Shown: positions 9,564 through 21,286, numbered from the stretch's first letter. The stretch: DNA of 64,000 nucleotides from an uncultured Pelagibacteraceae bacterium (GCA_902592375.1 CACJEG010000002.1:114384-178383), one strand, 5' to 3'. Notes: a model not told the origin generated them from the sequence alone. Program-made: numbers and translations.

Positions 9564-9875
9564 TTATCCTTTTAACTTATCTATTTCTTCAACACGTATT
9601 GTTCCAGAGTTTCTGAAATAAACGACTATTATTGCTAATCCTATGGCTGCTTCTGCGGCTGCAACTGTGAGGATAAATAAAGTAAAGACTTGTCCTGCCA
9701 AATCTCCCAAATAAATAGAAAAAGCTACTAAATTGATATTTACAGCAAGTAATATCAATTCAATACTCATTAATATAACAATAATGTTCTTTCTATTTAG
9801 AAAAATACCAATTACTCCAATTGAAAAAATAACAGCACCTAAAGTCAAATAATGTCCTAAACCTATATCAATCAT
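9564..9875 (-). CDS. nuoK: NADH-quinone oxidoreductase subunit K
   Basis: Small Mrp-like membrane subunit of complex I with three predicted helices in 103 residues. The family signature is clear: [21 protein letters not shown], then [20 protein letters not shown] with the conserved membrane Glu, and [18 protein letters not shown] carrying the second buried Glu. It overlaps the nuoJ reading frame by 8 nt, a typical coupling arrangement in this operon. Confidence 0.97.
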   Translation of the reverse strand: MIDIGLGHYLTLGAVIFSIGVIGIFLNRKNIIVILMSIELILLAVNINLVAFSIYLGDLAGQVFTLFILTVAAAEAAIGLAIIVVYFRNSGTIRVEEIDKLKG

Positions 9876-10500
9876 CTATTTTAACTCCTTTATTGCTCTG
9901 AACTTCTAGCACTTCAACACCTTCCGCTCTTTCTCTAGAAATTTGCTTGATATAACTTTGTCTTTTAAGACCTGATCTTTGTCTAAATGTTAATACAATG
10001 GCTCCAACCATAGCTACTAGTAGGATCATTCCACTTATTTGAAACACATGAATATAATCAGTGTATAAAATTTGGCCCAATGAATGAGTGTTGCTTACAC
10101 TTGTATTAGCAAGTGAATTGTTAATATCGAAAATTTCTGGTTTATATTTCCAGCCACCTATCACAATTATAATTTCAAAGAAAATTAAAGTACTTATAAT
10201 TAAACCAACTGGGATATGTCTGGAACTTTGTTCACCTGCAAACCATTGGTTTTTTTGTTGGGCTACGTTTAACATCATAACAACAAACAAAAACAAAACC
10301 GCTACAGCCCCAACATAAACAATTAGCATTATCATTCCCAAAAATTCAGCACCTATCATTATGAAAAGACAAGAGATACTAATGAAATCAAGAATTAAGA
10401 AAAATACCGAGTGAACTGTGTTTTTAGAAGCTGTTACCATTATAGCTGAAACAACAGCAATTATTGAAAATGTATAAAAGAAAATAGCGTGTGCAATCAT
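9868..10500 (-). CDS. nuoJ: NADH-quinone oxidoreductase subunit J
   Basis: Membrane subunit of complex I (ND6 homologue), 210 residues with five predicted helices. Recognised by the N-terminal [19 protein letters not shown] and especially by [22 protein letters not shown] followed by VVMMLN, the conserved helix-3 region with the pi-bulge seen in complex I structures. The C-terminus is hydrophilic ([20 protein letters not shown]) and overlaps nuoK by 8 nt. The start lies 2 nt after the nuoI stop. Confidence 0.96.
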   Translation of the reverse strand: MIAHAIFFYTFSIIAVVSAIMVTASKNTVHSVFFLILDFISISCLFIMIGAEFLGMIMLIVYVGAVAVLFLFVVMMLNVAQQKNQWFAGEQSSRHIPVGLIISTLIFFEIIIVIGGWKYKPEIFDINNSLANTSVSNTHSLGQILYTDYIHVFQISGMILLVAMVGAIVLTFRQRSGLKRQSYIKQISRERAEGVEVLEVQSNKGVKIDD

Positions 10501-10502
10501 TT

Positions 10503-10988
10503 TTATCTATGGATATTGTCGGCTTTAATATTTGCCTCCAAAACATTCTCCCACCTATCTCCATTATCTAATAATTTTTCTTTTGTATAATAAAGTTCTT
10601 CTCTTGTTTCTGTTGAAAATTCAAAATTTGGACCTTGGACTATTGCATCTACCGGACAAGCCTCTTCACACAAACCACAATAAATACACTTCATCATATC
10701 GATGTCATAACGAGTTGTTTTTCTACTTCCATCTTCTCTTTCAGCTGACTCTATCGTTATTGCCTGAGCTGGGCACACTGCTTCACATAATTTGCAAGCA
10801 ATACATCTTTCTTCTCCGTTTGGATATCTTCTTAAAGCATGCTCTCCTCTAAAACGAGGACTTATTTTACCTTTTTCAAAAGGGTAATTAATTGTTTTTT
10901 TTGATTTAAATAATTCTTTAATAGCAATAAACAAACCACCAATAAAATCAGTCATTAATATTGTTTTAAAGAATCTTGAAATCTTCAT
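10503..10988 (-). CDS. nuoI: NADH-quinone oxidoreductase subunit I (two [4Fe-4S] ferredoxin-like)
   Basis: Peripheral-arm subunit carrying clusters N6a and N6b. Two CxxCxxCxxxCP motifs are visible: Cys62, Cys65, Cys68, Cys72 and Cys101, Cys104, Cys107, Cys111. The N-terminal amphipathic stretch and [17 protein letters not shown] are typical of NuoI. At 161 residues it has the expected length. It is placed between nuoH and nuoJ with 2-nt gaps on either side. Confidence 0.98.
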   Translation of the reverse strand: MKISRFFKTILMTDFIGGLFIAIKELFKSKKTINYPFEKGKISPRFRGEHALRRYPNGEERCIACKLCEAVCPAQAITIESAEREDGSRKTTRYDIDMMKCIYCGLCEEACPVDAIVQGPNFEFSTETREELYYTKEKLLDNGDRWENVLEANIKADNIHR

Positions 10989-10990
10989 AA

Positions 10991-11989
10991 TTAATTCACT
11001 GGTAAAAGGTTAAAATAAAATAAATAGCTAGCCGTTAATACCACCCAAGTTAAAGAAAGAGGGAGGAAAACTTTCCAGCCTAGTCTCATTAATTGATCAT
11101 ATCTGTATCTAGGTACTATTGCCTTAACTAATGCAAAAAGGATGAATAAAAGAAGAATTTTTAATATTAACCATATTGCACCTGGAACTAATGTAAATGG
11201 ATAAACATCGATTGGGGACATCCAACCACCTAAAAATAATATTGCTCCCATTGCACACATCAATAAAATATTTGCATATTCACCTAACCAAAACATTGCA
11301 TACATCATTCCTGAATATTCTGTTTGGTAACCAGCAACCAACTCTGCTTCGGCTTCTGGCAAATCAAAAGGAGGTCTGTTAGTTTCAGCTAAAGCAGAAA
11401 TAAAAAATATTACAAACATTGGAAATAATGGGATTACAAACCACATATTTTGTTGAGCAATAACGATGTCGTTTAAATTTAATGAACCAACACAAAGTAA
11501 AACATTGATTATTATTACCCCAATTGAAACTTCATAAGATACCATTTGAGCAGCAGAACGAATTGCTCCTAGAAAAGGATATTTAGAATTGGATGCCCAA
11601 CCTCCCATTATTATTCCATAAACACCTAGTGAAGAAACAGCAAATAAGTAAAGAATTCCAACATTGATATCGGCCAAAACCTGAGTTGCGCTAAATGGAA
11701 TTACAGCCCACGCGATTAAAGCTAAAGTCATAGTCACTATAGGAGCCAATATAAAAATCACTTTATTTGAACTAGATGGAATAATGATTTCTTTAAATAT
11801 ATATTTTAAAGCATCAGCTAAAGATTGTAATAAACCGAACGGACCAACAACATTAGGTCCTTGCCTTTTTTGAACAAAAGCCCAAACTCTTCTATCAAGC
11901 CAAACTATCATTGCTACAGAAACAAGAACAGGCACCAGTAAGAATAAAATCTTATAAACTTCTTGAAAAACTATGCTCAAGTATTCCAT
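10991..11989 (-). CDS. nuoH: NADH-quinone oxidoreductase subunit H
   Basis: Membrane subunit (ND1 homologue) forming part of the quinone chamber of complex I. 332 residues with eight predicted helices. Characteristic segments: [57 protein letters not shown] followed by GYQTEYSGM, and [19 protein letters not shown]. The E/D-rich loop with [19 protein letters not shown] is the strongest family signature. Separated from nuoG by 1 nt. Confidence 0.98.
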   Translation of the reverse strand: MEYLSIVFQEVYKILFLLVPVLVSVAMIVWLDRRVWAFVQKRQGPNVVGPFGLLQSLADALKYIFKEIIIPSSSNKVIFILAPIVTMTLALIAWAVIPFSATQVLADINVGILYLFAVSSLGVYGIIMGGWASNSKYPFLGAIRSAAQMVSYEVSIGVIIINVLLCVGSLNLNDIVIAQQNMWFVIPLFPMFVIFFISALAETNRPPFDLPEAEAELVAGYQTEYSGMMYAMFWLGEYANILLMCAMGAILFLGGWMSPIDVYPFTLVPGAIWLILKILLLFILFALVKAIVPRYRYDQLMRLGWKVFLPLSLTWVVLTASYLFYFNLLPVN

Positions 11990-11990
11990 A

Positions 11991-14018
11991 TTAACCTTCT
12001 GTACCTGTTGATTTTAAATTTAATTTAGAATTATTACATTCAACCATCGTTTTTGATGATCTAGCAATTACATTTGAAAAATAATAGTCTTTTACATTGA
12101 TTATTAAATTTTCATTTTTAAATTCATTGTTAGAATTATTAATCTCATTTACTTGTTTTTCTTTTTGTAAATTTAAATAGTTAAACATGCTGCTTTCCAA
12201 TTCATCTTTGTCATTAAATAATTTTCTATTATTCATAAATTCAGCCAGTTCATTAATTATTTGCCAATCTTCTTTTGCATCACCTGGTGGATACGATGCT
12301 TTATAAGCTTTTTGAATTTTTCCTTCTAAATTTGTAAAGTGCCCATCTTGTTCAGTGTAAGCAGCGCCTGGTAAAATAATATCAGCAGACTCAGCACCTT
12401 TATCACCGTGGCTACCTTGGTAAATTATAAATTCATCTTTTTTATCAAATTCTAGATTGTCTTGACCTACAAGATAAACAATATCGAATTTATGTTCTTT
12501 TAGATCACTTATTAAATTATTTTCATTATTAATTATTCCAAGATCAATATTTCCTACTGTTGCTGCATCAGTTGATAAAATATTTAAAGAGTTCCATTCA
12601 TCTGAAATTTTATTGTTTTTTGATAAAAATTCTTTCGTTTTATTAAATAAATATTCTGAAGACTTTAATGTAAGTAGAGACTCACCAATAATAATTATTG
12701 GTTTTTTTGAGTTAATAATTTCTTTAGATACGTCATGATTTCCTTCAAGAATATTATTTAAAGTTTGAGTTTGACCATCTAAACTTTGATAAGGATAAGT
12801 TAAATCACCAACATCATTAAGTGAAATTATTTTTGTATTGTTGTTTAAATAAGCTTTTCTAATTCTAGCATTTAAAATAGTTGCTTCATATCTTGGGTTT
12901 GCACCTGCTATAAAAATTAAATCTGCTTCTTCAATACCATTTATAGAAGAATTAAATAAATAGTTTTCTCTTTTTGAAGTATTTATAAATCTATTATCAG
13001 ATCTTGACTCGTAATTTTTAGTATCAATTGTTCGATCAAAAAATTCTTTAAAAATATAACTAGTCTCCATATTGGTTAAATCACCAACAAAACCACATAT
13101 TTTTTCTTTAGATGTGTTTTCAAATTTAGATTTAATTATTTTATACACTTCATCCCATGAGGCCTTTTCAAATTTGCCGTTGTATTTGATAAATGGAGTA
13201 TCTAACCTTTGATGTAGAAGACCATCGCAAGCATATCTTGTTTTGTCTGAGATCCATTCCTCATTGATATCTTCATTAATAATTGGAAGTACTCTTTTGA
13301 CTTCCCAATCATATGTATCTACTCTGACATTTGATCCAATTGCATCCATTACATCAATTGTTTCAGTTTTTTTTAGTTCCCATGGTCTAGCTTCGAATAC
13401 ATAAGGTTTTGAAGTTAGGGCTCCTACAGGACATAAATCTACAACGTTTGCAGACAATTCGGATTGCATTGATTGCTCTAGATAAGTTGTAATTTGCATA
13501 TCTTCACCTCTTCCAATGGCACCAAGCTCTGGAACTCCAGCAACTTCCGTTGCAAATCTCACACATCTCGTACAGTGAATACATCTTGTCATTTGAGTTT
13601 TAATTAAAGGTCCCATATTTTTTTCAGGAACAGCTCTTTTATTTTCTTTAAATCTTGATTTGTCTACTCCATAGTACATTGATTGATCTTGAAGATCGCA
13701 TTCACCACCTTGATCACATACTGGACAATCTAGGGGATGGTTAGCTAATAAAAATTCCATCACTCCCTTACGAGCTTTTTCTACTAAAGCAGTATTTGTT
13801 TTAATATTCATGCCCTCAGCAGCTGGCATAGCACATGAAGCAATTGGTTTAGGAGATTTTTCCATTTCAACTAAACACATTCTGCAGTTACCTGCGATAG
13901 ATAATTTTTCATGGTAACAAAATCTTGGAATTTCAACTCCAGCTTTTTCGCAAGCTTGAAGTACGGTTAAACCTTCTTCGACTTCTACTTCTATTTCATT
14001 TACTTTTAATTTAAGCAT
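11991..14018 (-). CDS. nuoG: NADH-quinone oxidoreductase subunit G
   Basis: Largest peripheral subunit of complex I with several Fe-S clusters. The N-terminal [2Fe-2S] domain has Cys34, Cys45, Cys48 and Cys62. It is followed by [19 protein letters not shown] (His/Cys ligands of N5) and [19 protein letters not shown] with a later [13 protein letters not shown] (N4). The remainder, from about residue 220, is a degenerate molybdopterin-oxidoreductase domain. At 675 residues it is the short alphaproteobacterial/mitochondrial form (E. coli has about 908). The C-terminal half is markedly Asn/Lys/Ile rich and less conserved. Overlaps nuoF by 8 nt. Confidence 0.97.
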   Translation of the reverse strand: MLKLKVNEIEVEVEEGLTVLQACEKAGVEIPRFCYHEKLSIAGNCRMCLVEMEKSPKPIASCAMPAAEGMNIKTNTALVEKARKGVMEFLLANHPLDCPVCDQGGECDLQDQSMYYGVDKSRFKENKRAVPEKNMGPLIKTQMTRCIHCTRCVRFATEVAGVPELGAIGRGEDMQITTYLEQSMQSELSANVVDLCPVGALTSKPYVFEARPWELKKTETIDVMDAIGSNVRVDTYDWEVKRVLPIINEDINEEWISDKTRYACDGLLHQRLDTPFIKYNGKFEKASWDEVYKIIKSKFENTSKEKICGFVGDLTNMETSYIFKEFFDRTIDTKNYESRSDNRFINTSKRENYLFNSSINGIEEADLIFIAGANPRYEATILNARIRKAYLNNNTKIISLNDVGDLTYPYQSLDGQTQTLNNILEGNHDVSKEIINSKKPIIIIGESLLTLKSSEYLFNKTKEFLSKNNKISDEWNSLNILSTDAATVGNIDLGIINNENNLISDLKEHKFDIVYLVGQDNLEFDKKDEFIIYQGSHGDKGAESADIILPGAAYTEQDGHFTNLEGKIQKAYKASYPPGDAKEDWQIINELAEFMNNRKLFNDKDELESSMFNYLNLQKEKQVNEINNSNNEFKNENLIINVKDYYFSNVIARSSKTMVECNNSKLNLKSTGTEG

Positions 14019-15342
14019 TTTTTTTATCCAATAAATGTTGATCTACCAAATATGGAATATTGTTTTTCTTTTGAACAATAGGATCCAAATTGTTTCTTTT
14101 CTCAATTTCTTTTTTAAAGTGTCTAAGCAATCCTTGAACTGGCCATGATGAGCCTTCTCCAAAAGCACAAATAGTATGTCCTGCAATTTGATTTGTAACA
14201 TCACCTAACATATCTACTTCATCCTTTGTTGCATCACCTTTTGCCATTCTCTCAAGCATTCTCCACATCCAACCAGAACCTTCTCTACAAGGTGTACATT
14301 GACCACAACTCTCATGTTTGTAAAATCTTGCAATCCTTGCCATACATTTAATTATGTCCTGATCTTTGTTAATAACAACAATACCAGCTGTACCAAGTCC
14401 GCTTTTTTCTTCAACACATGCATCGAAGTCCATTTTTAAAGTTTCACACCTTTCTTTCGGTATTAGTGGCATTGAAGAACCTCCAGGTATCACAGCCTGC
14501 AAATTTTCCCATCCACCAATTACACCTCCAGCATGAACTTCTATTAATTCTTTTAAAGGAATACTCATTTCTTCTTCAACATTACAAGGATTGTTTACAT
14601 TTCCAGAAATACAAAAAATTTTGGTTCCAGTATTTTTTTCTCTTCCTAAAGAAGCAAACCATTTTGCTCCTCTTCTTAAAATGGTTGGAACCACTGCAAT
14701 TGTTTCAACGTTATTTATTATTGTAGGACATCCATACAGGCCTATCAAAGCTGGGAAAGGTGGTTTTAATCTAGGTTGACCTTTTTTACCTTCTAAACTT
14801 TCAAGTAGTGCAGTCTCTTCACCACAAATATATGCACCAGCTCCGTAATGAATATAAATATCTAAATCCCATCCTGTACCAGCTGCATTTTTACCTAACA
14901 ATTTTTTTTCATAAGCTTCATCTATTGCTGCTTGAAGTTTTTGACCATCAACAAAATATTCTCCTCTTATGTAAATATAACAAACATGTGCTTGCACTGC
15001 ATAAGATGCTATTAAACAACCTTCTATTAATTTGTGAGGTTCAAATCTTAAAATGTCTCTATCTTTGCAAGTTCCTGGTTCAGACTCATCGCCGTTAATA
15101 ACTAAGTAATGTGGTCTAGATCCAACTTCTTTTGGCGCAAATGACCATTTTAAACCAGTAGGAAATCCTGCGCCACCTCGACCTCTTAGTTGAGATTCTT
15201 TAATTTCATTAATTATCCAGTCTCTTCCTTTGTCAGTAATTTCTTTTGTATTTACCCAATCACCTCTCTCTTGTGATGAAGATACATCTGAGCCTTTGTC
15301 ATTATATAAATTCTGAAAAATTCTATCTTGATCTTTAAGCAT
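14011..15342 (-). CDS. nuoF: NADH-quinone oxidoreductase subunit F (NADH/FMN/[4Fe-4S])
   Basis: NADH-oxidising subunit. The NADH-binding glycine-rich loop [18 protein letters not shown] is near residues 49-66. The FMN-site region [20 protein letters not shown] lies near residues 167-186, and the cluster N3 ligands sit in [15 protein letters not shown] with a distal Cys in [13 protein letters not shown]. Length 443 is normal. Overlaps nuoE by 8 nt and nuoG by 8 nt. Confidence 0.98.
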   Translation of the reverse strand: MLKDQDRIFQNLYNDKGSDVSSSQERGDWVNTKEITDKGRDWIINEIKESQLRGRGGAGFPTGLKWSFAPKEVGSRPHYLVINGDESEPGTCKDRDILRFEPHKLIEGCLIASYAVQAHVCYIYIRGEYFVDGQKLQAAIDEAYEKKLLGKNAAGTGWDLDIYIHYGAGAYICGEETALLESLEGKKGQPRLKPPFPALIGLYGCPTIINNVETIAVVPTILRRGAKWFASLGREKNTGTKIFCISGNVNNPCNVEEEMSIPLKELIEVHAGGVIGGWENLQAVIPGGSSMPLIPKERCETLKMDFDACVEEKSGLGTAGIVVINKDQDIIKCMARIARFYKHESCGQCTPCREGSGWMWRMLERMAKGDATKDEVDMLGDVTNQIAGHTICAFGEGSSWPVQGLLRHFKKEIEKRNNLDPIVQKKNNIPYLVDQHLLDKKNA

Positions 15343-15943
15343 TTTTTAAATCCATTAAGGTTTTCCTGTTATTTTCTGGTTCATTATTAACTCTTCCTCT
15401 ATACGAACCAGGTTTTGGAGTTTCTCCATTTAAAATTTTATCTAAAATATCTAAAGTTTTTTGTTTATCTAAATCTTCATAATAGTCATCATTAATTTGC
15501 ATCATTGGAGCATTGACACATGCCCCCAAACATTCAACTTCCATCCAAGAACAGCTTTTATCATTTGATAATTCACATTCGTTTTCAGAAATTTTTTCTT
15601 TACAAGCCTCAACTAATTGATTTGCACCTCTTATCATACATGGTGTTGTGGTGCATACTTGAACAAAGTATTTGCCTACAGGAGCTAAATTATACATTGT
15701 ATAAAAAGTGGCTACCTCATAAACTTTAATATAAGGCATATCTAAAAACTTAGCGATGTATTTCATTGCAGCTAATGGTATCCAATTATTATTTTGCTTT
15801 TGAGCAATATAAAGTAAAGCCATTACAGCACTTTGCTGTTTACCTTCAGGATATTTTGCAACAATAACATTTGCTGCTTCTAATGATGAAGCATTAAATT
15901 CAAAACTTTCTGGTTGATCTTTAGCGGGTCTTCTTAAGCTCAT
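15335..15943 (-). CDS. nuoE: NADH-quinone oxidoreductase subunit E ([2Fe-2S])
   Basis: Thioredoxin-like [2Fe-2S] subunit (cluster N1a) next to NuoF. The four ligands are visible as Cys97 and Cys102 ([11 protein letters not shown]) and Cys138 and Cys142 ([12 protein letters not shown]). The helical N-terminal part with [11 protein letters not shown] is typical. Length 202 is normal for alphaproteobacteria. It overlaps nuoD by 4 nt and nuoF by 8 nt. Confidence 0.97.
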   Translation of the reverse strand: MSLRRPAKDQPESFEFNASSLEAANVIVAKYPEGKQQSAVMALLYIAQKQNNNWIPLAAMKYIAKFLDMPYIKVYEVATFYTMYNLAPVGKYFVQVCTTTPCMIRGANQLVEACKEKISENECELSNDKSCSWMEVECLGACVNAPMMQINDDYYEDLDKQKTLDILDKILNGETPKPGSYRGRVNNEPENNRKTLMDLKNA

Positions 15944-17115
15944 CTGTCTACCTCACCAAAAACAATATCTAAAGAACCTAATACCGCAGGAACATCTGCT
16001 AACATATGACCTTTAATTAAATAATCCATCGATTGTAAATGTGAAAATCCTGGTGCTCTTATTTTACATTTGTAAGGTTTGCTTGATCCATCAGATATCA
16101 AGTAAACACCAAATTCTCCTTTTGGTGCCTCAACAGCAGTATAAATTTCATCTTTTGGAACTCTGTATCCCTCTGTGAAAAGTTTAAAATGATGTATTAA
16201 AGCTTCCATTGATTGTTTAATTTCTGCCTTAGGTGGAGGGCTAATCTTGCCATCTAATGATTTAATTGGACCCTTTTCCATTTTAGCAAGACATTGTTTG
16301 ATAATTGAAACACTTTCTTTCATTTCCTCAATTCTACATAAATACCTATCGTAACAATCTCCGTTTTTTCCAACTGGAATTTTAAAATCTAAACTTTCAT
16401 AACAATCATAAGGTTGAGATTTTCTTAAATCCCATGGAACTCCTGAGCCTCTAATCATAACTCCTGAAAAAGAATAATCTAATGCATCTTCTTTTGTAAC
16501 TACTCCTATATCGACATTTCTTTGTTTAAAAATTCTATTATCAGTTAACAAACTTTCTAAATCGTTAATTATTTTCGGAAACGTTTCACAAAATTTTGCA
16601 ATATCTTCTTCTAAACCTTTTGGCAAATCTTGATGAACACCTCCTGCTCTAAAATAATTTGCATGAAGTCTTGACCCTGAAGCTCTCTCATAAAATGTCA
16701 TTAGAGTTTCCCTTTCCTCGAAACCCCAAAGAGAAGGTGTTAATGCTCCTACATCAAGAGCTTGGGTTGTAACGTTTAAAATATGACTTAAGATTCTCCC
16801 AATTTCACAAAATATAACTCTTATGTATTGCGCTCTAATTGGTACATCTATTTTAAGTATTTTTTCAACAGCTAGTGCGAAAGCATGTTCCTGATTCATT
16901 GGAGCGACGTAATCTAATCGGTCGAAATAAGGAACTGCCTGCATATAAGTTTTGTTTTCTATAAGTTTTTCTGTTCCTCTATGAAGTAAACCGATGTGAG
17001 GATCCGCCTTCTCTACCACTTCTCCATCAAGCTCTAGAATTAATCTAAGAACACCATGAGCTGCAGGATGCTGAGGACCAAAATTTAAATTTAAATTTTT
17101 AATTTTTTTTGTCAT
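15940..17115 (-). CDS. nuoD: NADH-quinone oxidoreductase subunit D
   Basis: 49-kDa-type subunit that shapes the quinone pocket of complex I. Recognised by [16 protein letters not shown] near the N-terminus, [14 protein letters not shown], the [17 protein letters not shown] stretch and the C-terminal [12 protein letters not shown] place the start at the ATG at 17115 ([17 protein letters not shown]), giving 391 residues and a 17-nt overlap with nuoC. The reading frame is open for 26 more codons upstream to 17193, but that stretch lies inside nuoC and has no counterpart in the family. Confidence 0.96.
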   Translation of the reverse strand: MTKKIKNLNLNFGPQHPAAHGVLRLILELDGEVVEKADPHIGLLHRGTEKLIENKTYMQAVPYFDRLDYVAPMNQEHAFALAVEKILKIDVPIRAQYIRVIFCEIGRILSHILNVTTQALDVGALTPSLWGFEERETLMTFYERASGSRLHANYFRAGGVHQDLPKGLEEDIAKFCETFPKIINDLESLLTDNRIFKQRNVDIGVVTKEDALDYSFSGVMIRGSGVPWDLRKSQPYDCYESLDFKIPVGKNGDCYDRYLCRIEEMKESVSIIKQCLAKMEKGPIKSLDGKISPPPKAEIKQSMEALIHHFKLFTEGYRVPKDEIYTAVEAPKGEFGVYLISDGSSKPYKCKIRAPGFSHLQSMDYLIKGHMLADVPAVLGSLDIVFGEVDR

Positions 17116-17704
17116 TATTCTCAATTTCTTCTTTAATATATTTTGTTCCTTCCCAAGGACTTTCATAATCAAAATTTCTATAATTTTGCTCAAGCTTTAC
17201 TGGTTCGCTAATCACTTTTTTTTGATCTTCGCTATATCTAACTTCTGAGTGACCCGTTAATGGAAAATCTTTTCTTAATGGATGGCCTTCAAATCCATAA
17301 TCAGTTAGTATTCTTCTAAGATCTGGATGATCCTTGAAAGATACCCCATACATATCAAAAACCTCTCTCTCCATCCAGTTTGCTGATGGAAAAATGCTAG
17401 TTAATGATGGAATAACTTCATTTTCAGCAATTGAATATTTTACAATCAATCTTTGATTAAATTCATGACTTAAAAACAAGTATACTACCTCAAACCTTTG
17501 ATTTTGTTCTGGGTAGTCAACAACTGTTATATCTATTAATTGCCTAAATTTAGTATCTTGATTTGTTTTTAAAAAAATAGCGACATCAATAATGTCTTCC
17601 TTATCTGTTTCAATATAAATTTGGTTATGTTTAATTTCTGTCTTGTCAATTTTAGTAGTTAACTCAGAATTAATTTTTTTTTCTAGATCTTCTAAACTTT
17701 TCAT
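17099..17704 (-). CDS. nuoC: NADH-quinone oxidoreductase subunit C
   Basis: 30-kDa-type subunit of the peripheral arm, 201 residues. Family signatures are [38 protein letters not shown] with [17 protein letters not shown] and [19 protein letters not shown]. NuoC and NuoD are separate genes here, unlike the fused NuoCD of E. coli. The start is 2 nt after the nuoB stop. Confidence 0.97.
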   Translation of the reverse strand: MKSLEDLEKKINSELTTKIDKTEIKHNQIYIETDKEDIIDVAIFLKTNQDTKFRQLIDITVVDYPEQNQRFEVVYLFLSHEFNQRLIVKYSIAENEVIPSLTSIFPSANWMEREVFDMYGVSFKDHPDLRRILTDYGFEGHPLRKDFPLTGHSEVRYSEDQKKVISEPVKLEQNYRNFDYESPWEGTKYIKEEIENNDKKN

Positions 17705-17706
17705 AA

Positions 17707-18222
17707 CTATCTAATAAAAGATCCTTTTTTTCTAATTTTTTTTTGTAGTTGCAGTATCCCATATAACAGTGCCTCTGCTGATGGAGGACATCCTGGCACA
17801 TAAACATCTACTGGAACAATTCGATCACAACCTCTAACAACTGAATATGAATAATGATAATATCCACCTCCATTTGCGCAACTACCCATTGAAATCACAT
17901 ATCTTGGTTCAGGCATCTGGTCGTAAACTTTTCTTAAAGCTGGCGCCATTTTATTTGTTAAAGTTCCTGCAACTATCATAACATCTGATTGTCTAGGGGA
18001 ACCCCTTGGAGCTGCTCCAAATCTTTCTAAATCATATCTCGGCATAGCTGTTTGCATCATTTCAACGGCACAACAAGCTAATCCAAAAGTCATCCAATGA
18101 AGTGATCCTGATCTTGACCAGTTAATTAAATTATCAAGTGATGTAGTTATAAAACCATTCTTACTAAAATCTTCAGCAAGTTGTTTAAATTCCTCAGGAA
18201 CTTGATCTATTTTATTATTCAT
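17707..18222 (-). CDS. nuoB: NADH-quinone oxidoreductase subunit B ([4Fe-4S] N2)
   Basis: PSST-type subunit carrying cluster N2, the last Fe-S cluster before quinone. The tandem-Cys motif [14 protein letters not shown] is visible near residues 43-56, with the remaining ligands in [18 protein letters not shown] and [20 protein letters not shown]. Length is 171 residues. It lies 15 nt after the nuoA stop, one of the larger gaps in the operon. Confidence 0.98.
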   Translation of the reverse strand: MNNKIDQVPEEFKQLAEDFSKNGFITTSLDNLINWSRSGSLHWMTFGLACCAVEMMQTAMPRYDLERFGAAPRGSPRQSDVMIVAGTLTNKMAPALRKVYDQMPEPRYVISMGSCANGGGYYHYSYSVVRGCDRIVPVDVYVPGCPPSAEALLYGILQLQKKIRKKGSFIR

Positions 18223-18237
18223 TGTGGTTTATAATTT

Positions 18238-18606
18238 TTATTCCCAGTCTAAAGCACCTTTTTTCCATTCATAAATAAAACCTATTGTAAGAATGAACAA
18301 AAAAATCATCATTGATGAAAAACCTAATAATCCAATATTTCCAAGAGATATTGCCCATGGAAATAAAAATGCTATCTCTAAATCAAAAATAATAAATAGA
18401 ATTGCAACTAAATAAAATCTCACATCAAATTCCATTCTTGAATCCTCGAAAGGTTCAAAACCACACTCATAAGCTGAAAGTTTTTCAGGATCAGGTTTTT
18501 TAGGTGATAGAATAAAGTTTACAACCACAAAAGCACAACTTAACCCAAGAGCTAAAACTAAAAATATTATTATTGGTAGGTAATCTTTTAAAAAATCAGA
18601 TAACAT
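18238..18606 (-). CDS. nuoA: NADH-quinone oxidoreductase subunit A
   Basis: Small membrane subunit (ND3 homologue), 122 residues, three predicted helices. The conserved loop [19 protein letters not shown], with the Cys that reports the active/deactive state in ND3, is clear, followed by [22 protein letters not shown]. First gene of nuoA-N. The 87 nt between it and the upstream tRNA-Asp gene contain no convincing sigma70-type promoter, so read-through from the tRNA promoter is possible. Confidence 0.97.
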   Translation of the reverse strand: MLSDFLKDYLPIIIFLVLALGLSCAFVVVNFILSPKKPDPEKLSAYECGFEPFEDSRMEFDVRFYLVAILFIIFDLEIAFLFPWAISLGNIGLLGFSSMMIFLFILTIGFIYEWKKGALDWE

Positions 18607-18693
18607 GGAAATCTATATATCAGTTTTTATCTGTTGTTGAAGGGCTGATACGTCACATTTTTATTAATATTAACATTGAAAAATGCGAAAAAG

Positions 18694-18770
18694 TGGCGGG
18701 AGTGAAGGGACTCGAACCCTCGACCTATCGCGTGACAGGCGATCGCTCTAACCAACTGAGCTACACCCCC
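18694..18770 (-). tRNA. tRNA-Asp (anticodon GTC)
   Basis: Read on the minus strand the 77-nt cloverleaf has a 7-bp acceptor stem (GGGGGTG with CACTCCC), D-arm GCTC/GAGC, anticodon loop CTGTCAC with anticodon GTC flanked by ATCGC/GCGAT, and a T-arm with TTCGAGT. The terminal CCA is encoded in the DNA. It lies 12 nt downstream of tRNA-Val and 87 nt upstream of nuoA on the same strand. Confidence 0.97.
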
Positions 18771-18782
18771 ACTTTGTTGTTT

Positions 18783-18858
18783 TGGTGGGCAGTAAAGGAC
18801 TCGAACCTTTGACCCCCTCGGTGTAAACGAGATGCTCTACCAACTGAGCTAACCGCCC
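18783..18858 (-). tRNA. tRNA-Val (anticodon TAC)
   Basis: Minus-strand 76-nt cloverleaf: acceptor stem GGGCGGT with ACTGCCC (one G-T pair), D-arm GCTC/GAGC, anticodon stem TCTCG/CGAGG with loop TTTACAC (anticodon TAC), T-arm with GGTTCGAGTCC, discriminator A and an encoded CCA. It precedes tRNA-Asp by 12 nt, so both probably come from one precursor. Confidence 0.97.
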
Positions 18859-18871
18859 AAAACAGTGCTAC

Positions 18872-18900
18872 TTATTACATCAACACTTAAATAATGTAAA
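18872..18900 (-). promoter_or_regulatory. Candidate promoter for the tRNA-Val/tRNA-Asp pair
   Basis: On the minus strand a TTTACA box (five of six positions of TTGACA) at 18895-18900 is followed after exactly 17 nt by TAATAA at 18872-18877, ending 13 nt before the tRNA-Val 5' end. The -10 match is only partial, so this is a suggestion from spacing and position. Confidence 0.35.
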
Positions 18901-18907
18901 TTAATTA

Positions 18908-21286
18908 TTATTGAATACTAGCTTGAGATTTATCGTCTTTTTTAGATATATCGACCTCAACCCACTCTGTTGGTTTAAGTTCTTTTGTTAAAGCTATTTT
19001 TATAACCTGATCAGCATATTCAACTGGAGTGATCTTAATATCGTCTATAATTTTCTTCGGCATATCCACTAAATCTTTTTCATTCTCTTTAGGAATTAAA
19101 ACTTCTTTTATTCCAGCTCTGTGTGCTGCTAATAATTTTTCTTTCAAACCACCAATTGGTAATACTTGACCTGTTAAAGTTACTTCACCAGTCATAGCAA
19201 CATCTCTTCTTACAGGTATATTTGTTATTGATGAAACAATTGAGGTTACCATACCAATGCCAGCTGATGGACCATCTTTTGGAGTTGCTCCTTCAGGAAC
19301 ATGAATATGGAAATCTTTTTTTTCAAAAATAGGAGGTATGATTCCATACTCCAAACATTTTGACCTTACAAAAGATTTTGCAGCTTTAACCGACTCTTGC
19401 ATTACGTCACCTAATTTACCAGTGATTTGCATTCTCCCTTTACCAGGCATTGTAACGGTTTCAATTTTTAAAATTTCTCCACCATACTCAGTCCAAGCAA
19501 GTCCTGTTACTATACCTACTCTATTTTCAGACTCTAATTCTCCAAACTTAAACTTAGGGACACCTAAAAAATCAGATAAATTTTTATTATTTATTCCAAC
19601 TTCTTTTTCTTCACCTGCAACAATTTTTTTAACAACTTTTCTTGCAAGTTTAGAAATTTCCCTTTCAAGATTTCTTACACCGGATTCTTTTGTATATCCT
19701 CTTATAACTTCTTTAATAATGTCATCATCCAACTTCATTTCTTTTTCTTTAACACCATTATCTTTGATTTGTTTTGGTAGTAAATACTTGTTTGCAATAC
19801 TAATTTTTTCATCTTCAGTGTAACCTGCTAACCTGATTACTTCCATTCTATCTAATAAAGGAGGTAAAATGTTTAAGGTATTAGCAGTCGTTACAAACAT
19901 CACATCAGATAAATCATAGTCTACTTCTAAATAATGATCATTAAATGTTGTGTTCTGTTCAGGATCTAAAGCTTCTAATAATGCTGAAGATGGGTCTCCT
20001 CTATAATCATTTCCAATTTTATCTATTTCATCTAGTAGAATTAAAGGATTTTTTGTTCCAGCTTTTTTCATCATCTGAATAATTTTTCCTGGTAAAGAAC
20101 CAATATAAGTTCTTCTATGACCACGTATTTCAGCTTCATCTCTCATTCCGCCAACTGACATTCTAACAAATTCTCTATTTGTAGCTTTTGCAATGGATTT
20201 TCCTAATGATGTTTTTCCAACACCTGGAGGTCCAACTAAACATAAAATTGGGCCTTTAATTTTTTCCATTCTTTTTTGAACAGCTAAAAACTCTATTATT
20301 CTCTCCTTAACTTTTTCTAATCCAAAGTGATCCTTATCAAGAATATCTAAAGCTTTTTTTAAATCTATATCAACCTCACTTTTTTTATGCCAAGGCAATT
20401 CTGTCATCCAATCTAAATAATTTCTAACAACTGTTGCCTCTGCAGACATAGGACTCATATTTTTTAATTTTTTTAATTCTTGTAAGCATTTCTTCTCTAC
20501 ATCTTTTGGCATCTTGGCTTTTGTAATTGCTTTATTTAGACTAGTTGTTTCATCTTTACCGTCTTCAATTTCACCAAGTTCTTTTTGAATAGCTTTTAGT
20601 TGCTCATTTAAATAATACTCTCTTTGAGTTTTTTCCATCTGAGTTTTAACTCTTCCCCTAATTCTTTTTTCAACACCAATAATACTTGTTTCGTTTTCCA
20701 TTATTTTAATAATAGCGTTTAATCTTTTCTTTACGTCTACGGTTTCAAAAATTTGTTGCTTTTCAGAAATTGTAGCAGTTATATGAGATGCGATATTGTC
20801 AGCAATCTGAGAAGGTTCTTTTAATTGCTTAATTGTATTAATTGTTTCACTAGAAATTTTTTTATTTATTGAGGTTAATTTTTCTAATCTTCTTAAAGCC
20901 GTAGCTGCTAAAGGAAACAAATCCTCATCTTTAGGTAAAATATCTTGATAATGGGTATAATCACAAGTTATGAATTTTTCATTATCTTTAAAATCTAAAA
21001 TTTTTACTCTCTTAATTCCTTCTACTAAAACTTTAACAGTTCCATCAGGTAATTTTAACAATTGTAAAATACTTCCTTCACAACCGTACATAAAAACATC
21101 TGTTTTCTTAGGATCATCAATTTCTGAATTTTTTTGAGTAACAAGAATAATTTTTTTATCTTTTTTCATCACCTCGTTTAGAGCTGAAATAGATTTATCC
21201 CTTCCTACGAACAAAGGAATTACCATACTTGGAAAGACTACAATGTCTCTCAATGGGAGTAAGGGCAGTGAAATTTTGACTTCCAT
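18908..21286 (-). CDS. lon: ATP-dependent protease La (Lon)
   Basis: Cytoplasmic AAA+ serine protease that degrades damaged and regulatory proteins. Domain order: N-terminal substrate-binding LON domain (LPLLPLRDIVVFPSMVIPL), coiled-coil region, AAA+ module with Walker A GPPGVGKTSLGK near residue 350 and Walker B LILLDEIDKIG, then the C-terminal protease with the catalytic Ser in KDGPSAGIGM near residue 675 and the dyad Lys in the GGLKEKLLAAHRAG stretch. Length 792 is normal. It lies 60 nt downstream of clpX; a TATAAT hexamer at 21302-21307 could give it a separate short-leader transcript. Followed by the tRNA-Val/Asp genes. Confidence 0.98.
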   Translation of the reverse strand: MEVKISLPLLPLRDIVVFPSMVIPLFVGRDKSISALNEVMKKDKKIILVTQKNSEIDDPKKTDVFMYGCEGSILQLLKLPDGTVKVLVEGIKRVKILDFKDNEKFITCDYTHYQDILPKDEDLFPLAATALRRLEKLTSINKKISSETINTIKQLKEPSQIADNIASHITATISEKQQIFETVDVKKRLNAIIKIMENETSIIGVEKRIRGRVKTQMEKTQREYYLNEQLKAIQKELGEIEDGKDETTSLNKAITKAKMPKDVEKKCLQELKKLKNMSPMSAEATVVRNYLDWMTELPWHKKSEVDIDLKKALDILDKDHFGLEKVKERIIEFLAVQKRMEKIKGPILCLVGPPGVGKTSLGKSIAKATNREFVRMSVGGMRDEAEIRGHRRTYIGSLPGKIIQMMKKAGTKNPLILLDEIDKIGNDYRGDPSSALLEALDPEQNTTFNDHYLEVDYDLSDVMFVTTANTLNILPPLLDRMEVIRLAGYTEDEKISIANKYLLPKQIKDNGVKEKEMKLDDDIIKEVIRGYTKESGVRNLEREISKLARKVVKKIVAGEEKEVGINNKNLSDFLGVPKFKFGELESENRVGIVTGLAWTEYGGEILKIETVTMPGKGRMQITGKLGDVMQESVKAAKSFVRSKCLEYGIIPPIFEKKDFHIHVPEGATPKDGPSAGIGMVTSIVSSITNIPVRRDVAMTGEVTLTGQVLPIGGLKEKLLAAHRAGIKEVLIPKENEKDLVDMPKKIIDDIKITPVEYADQVIKIALTKELKPTEWVEVDISKKDDKSQASIQ

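Noticed and set aside
17116..17193. 26-codon N-terminal extension of nuoD
   Set aside because: Lies within nuoC and has no counterpart in NuoD proteins; the ATG at 17115 gives the standard N-terminus.
19338..19823. 161-codon open frame on the plus strand opposite lon
   Set aside because: It is antisense to the conserved AAA+ and protease region of lon and its translation shows no family features. It is open because of codon bias on the coding strand.
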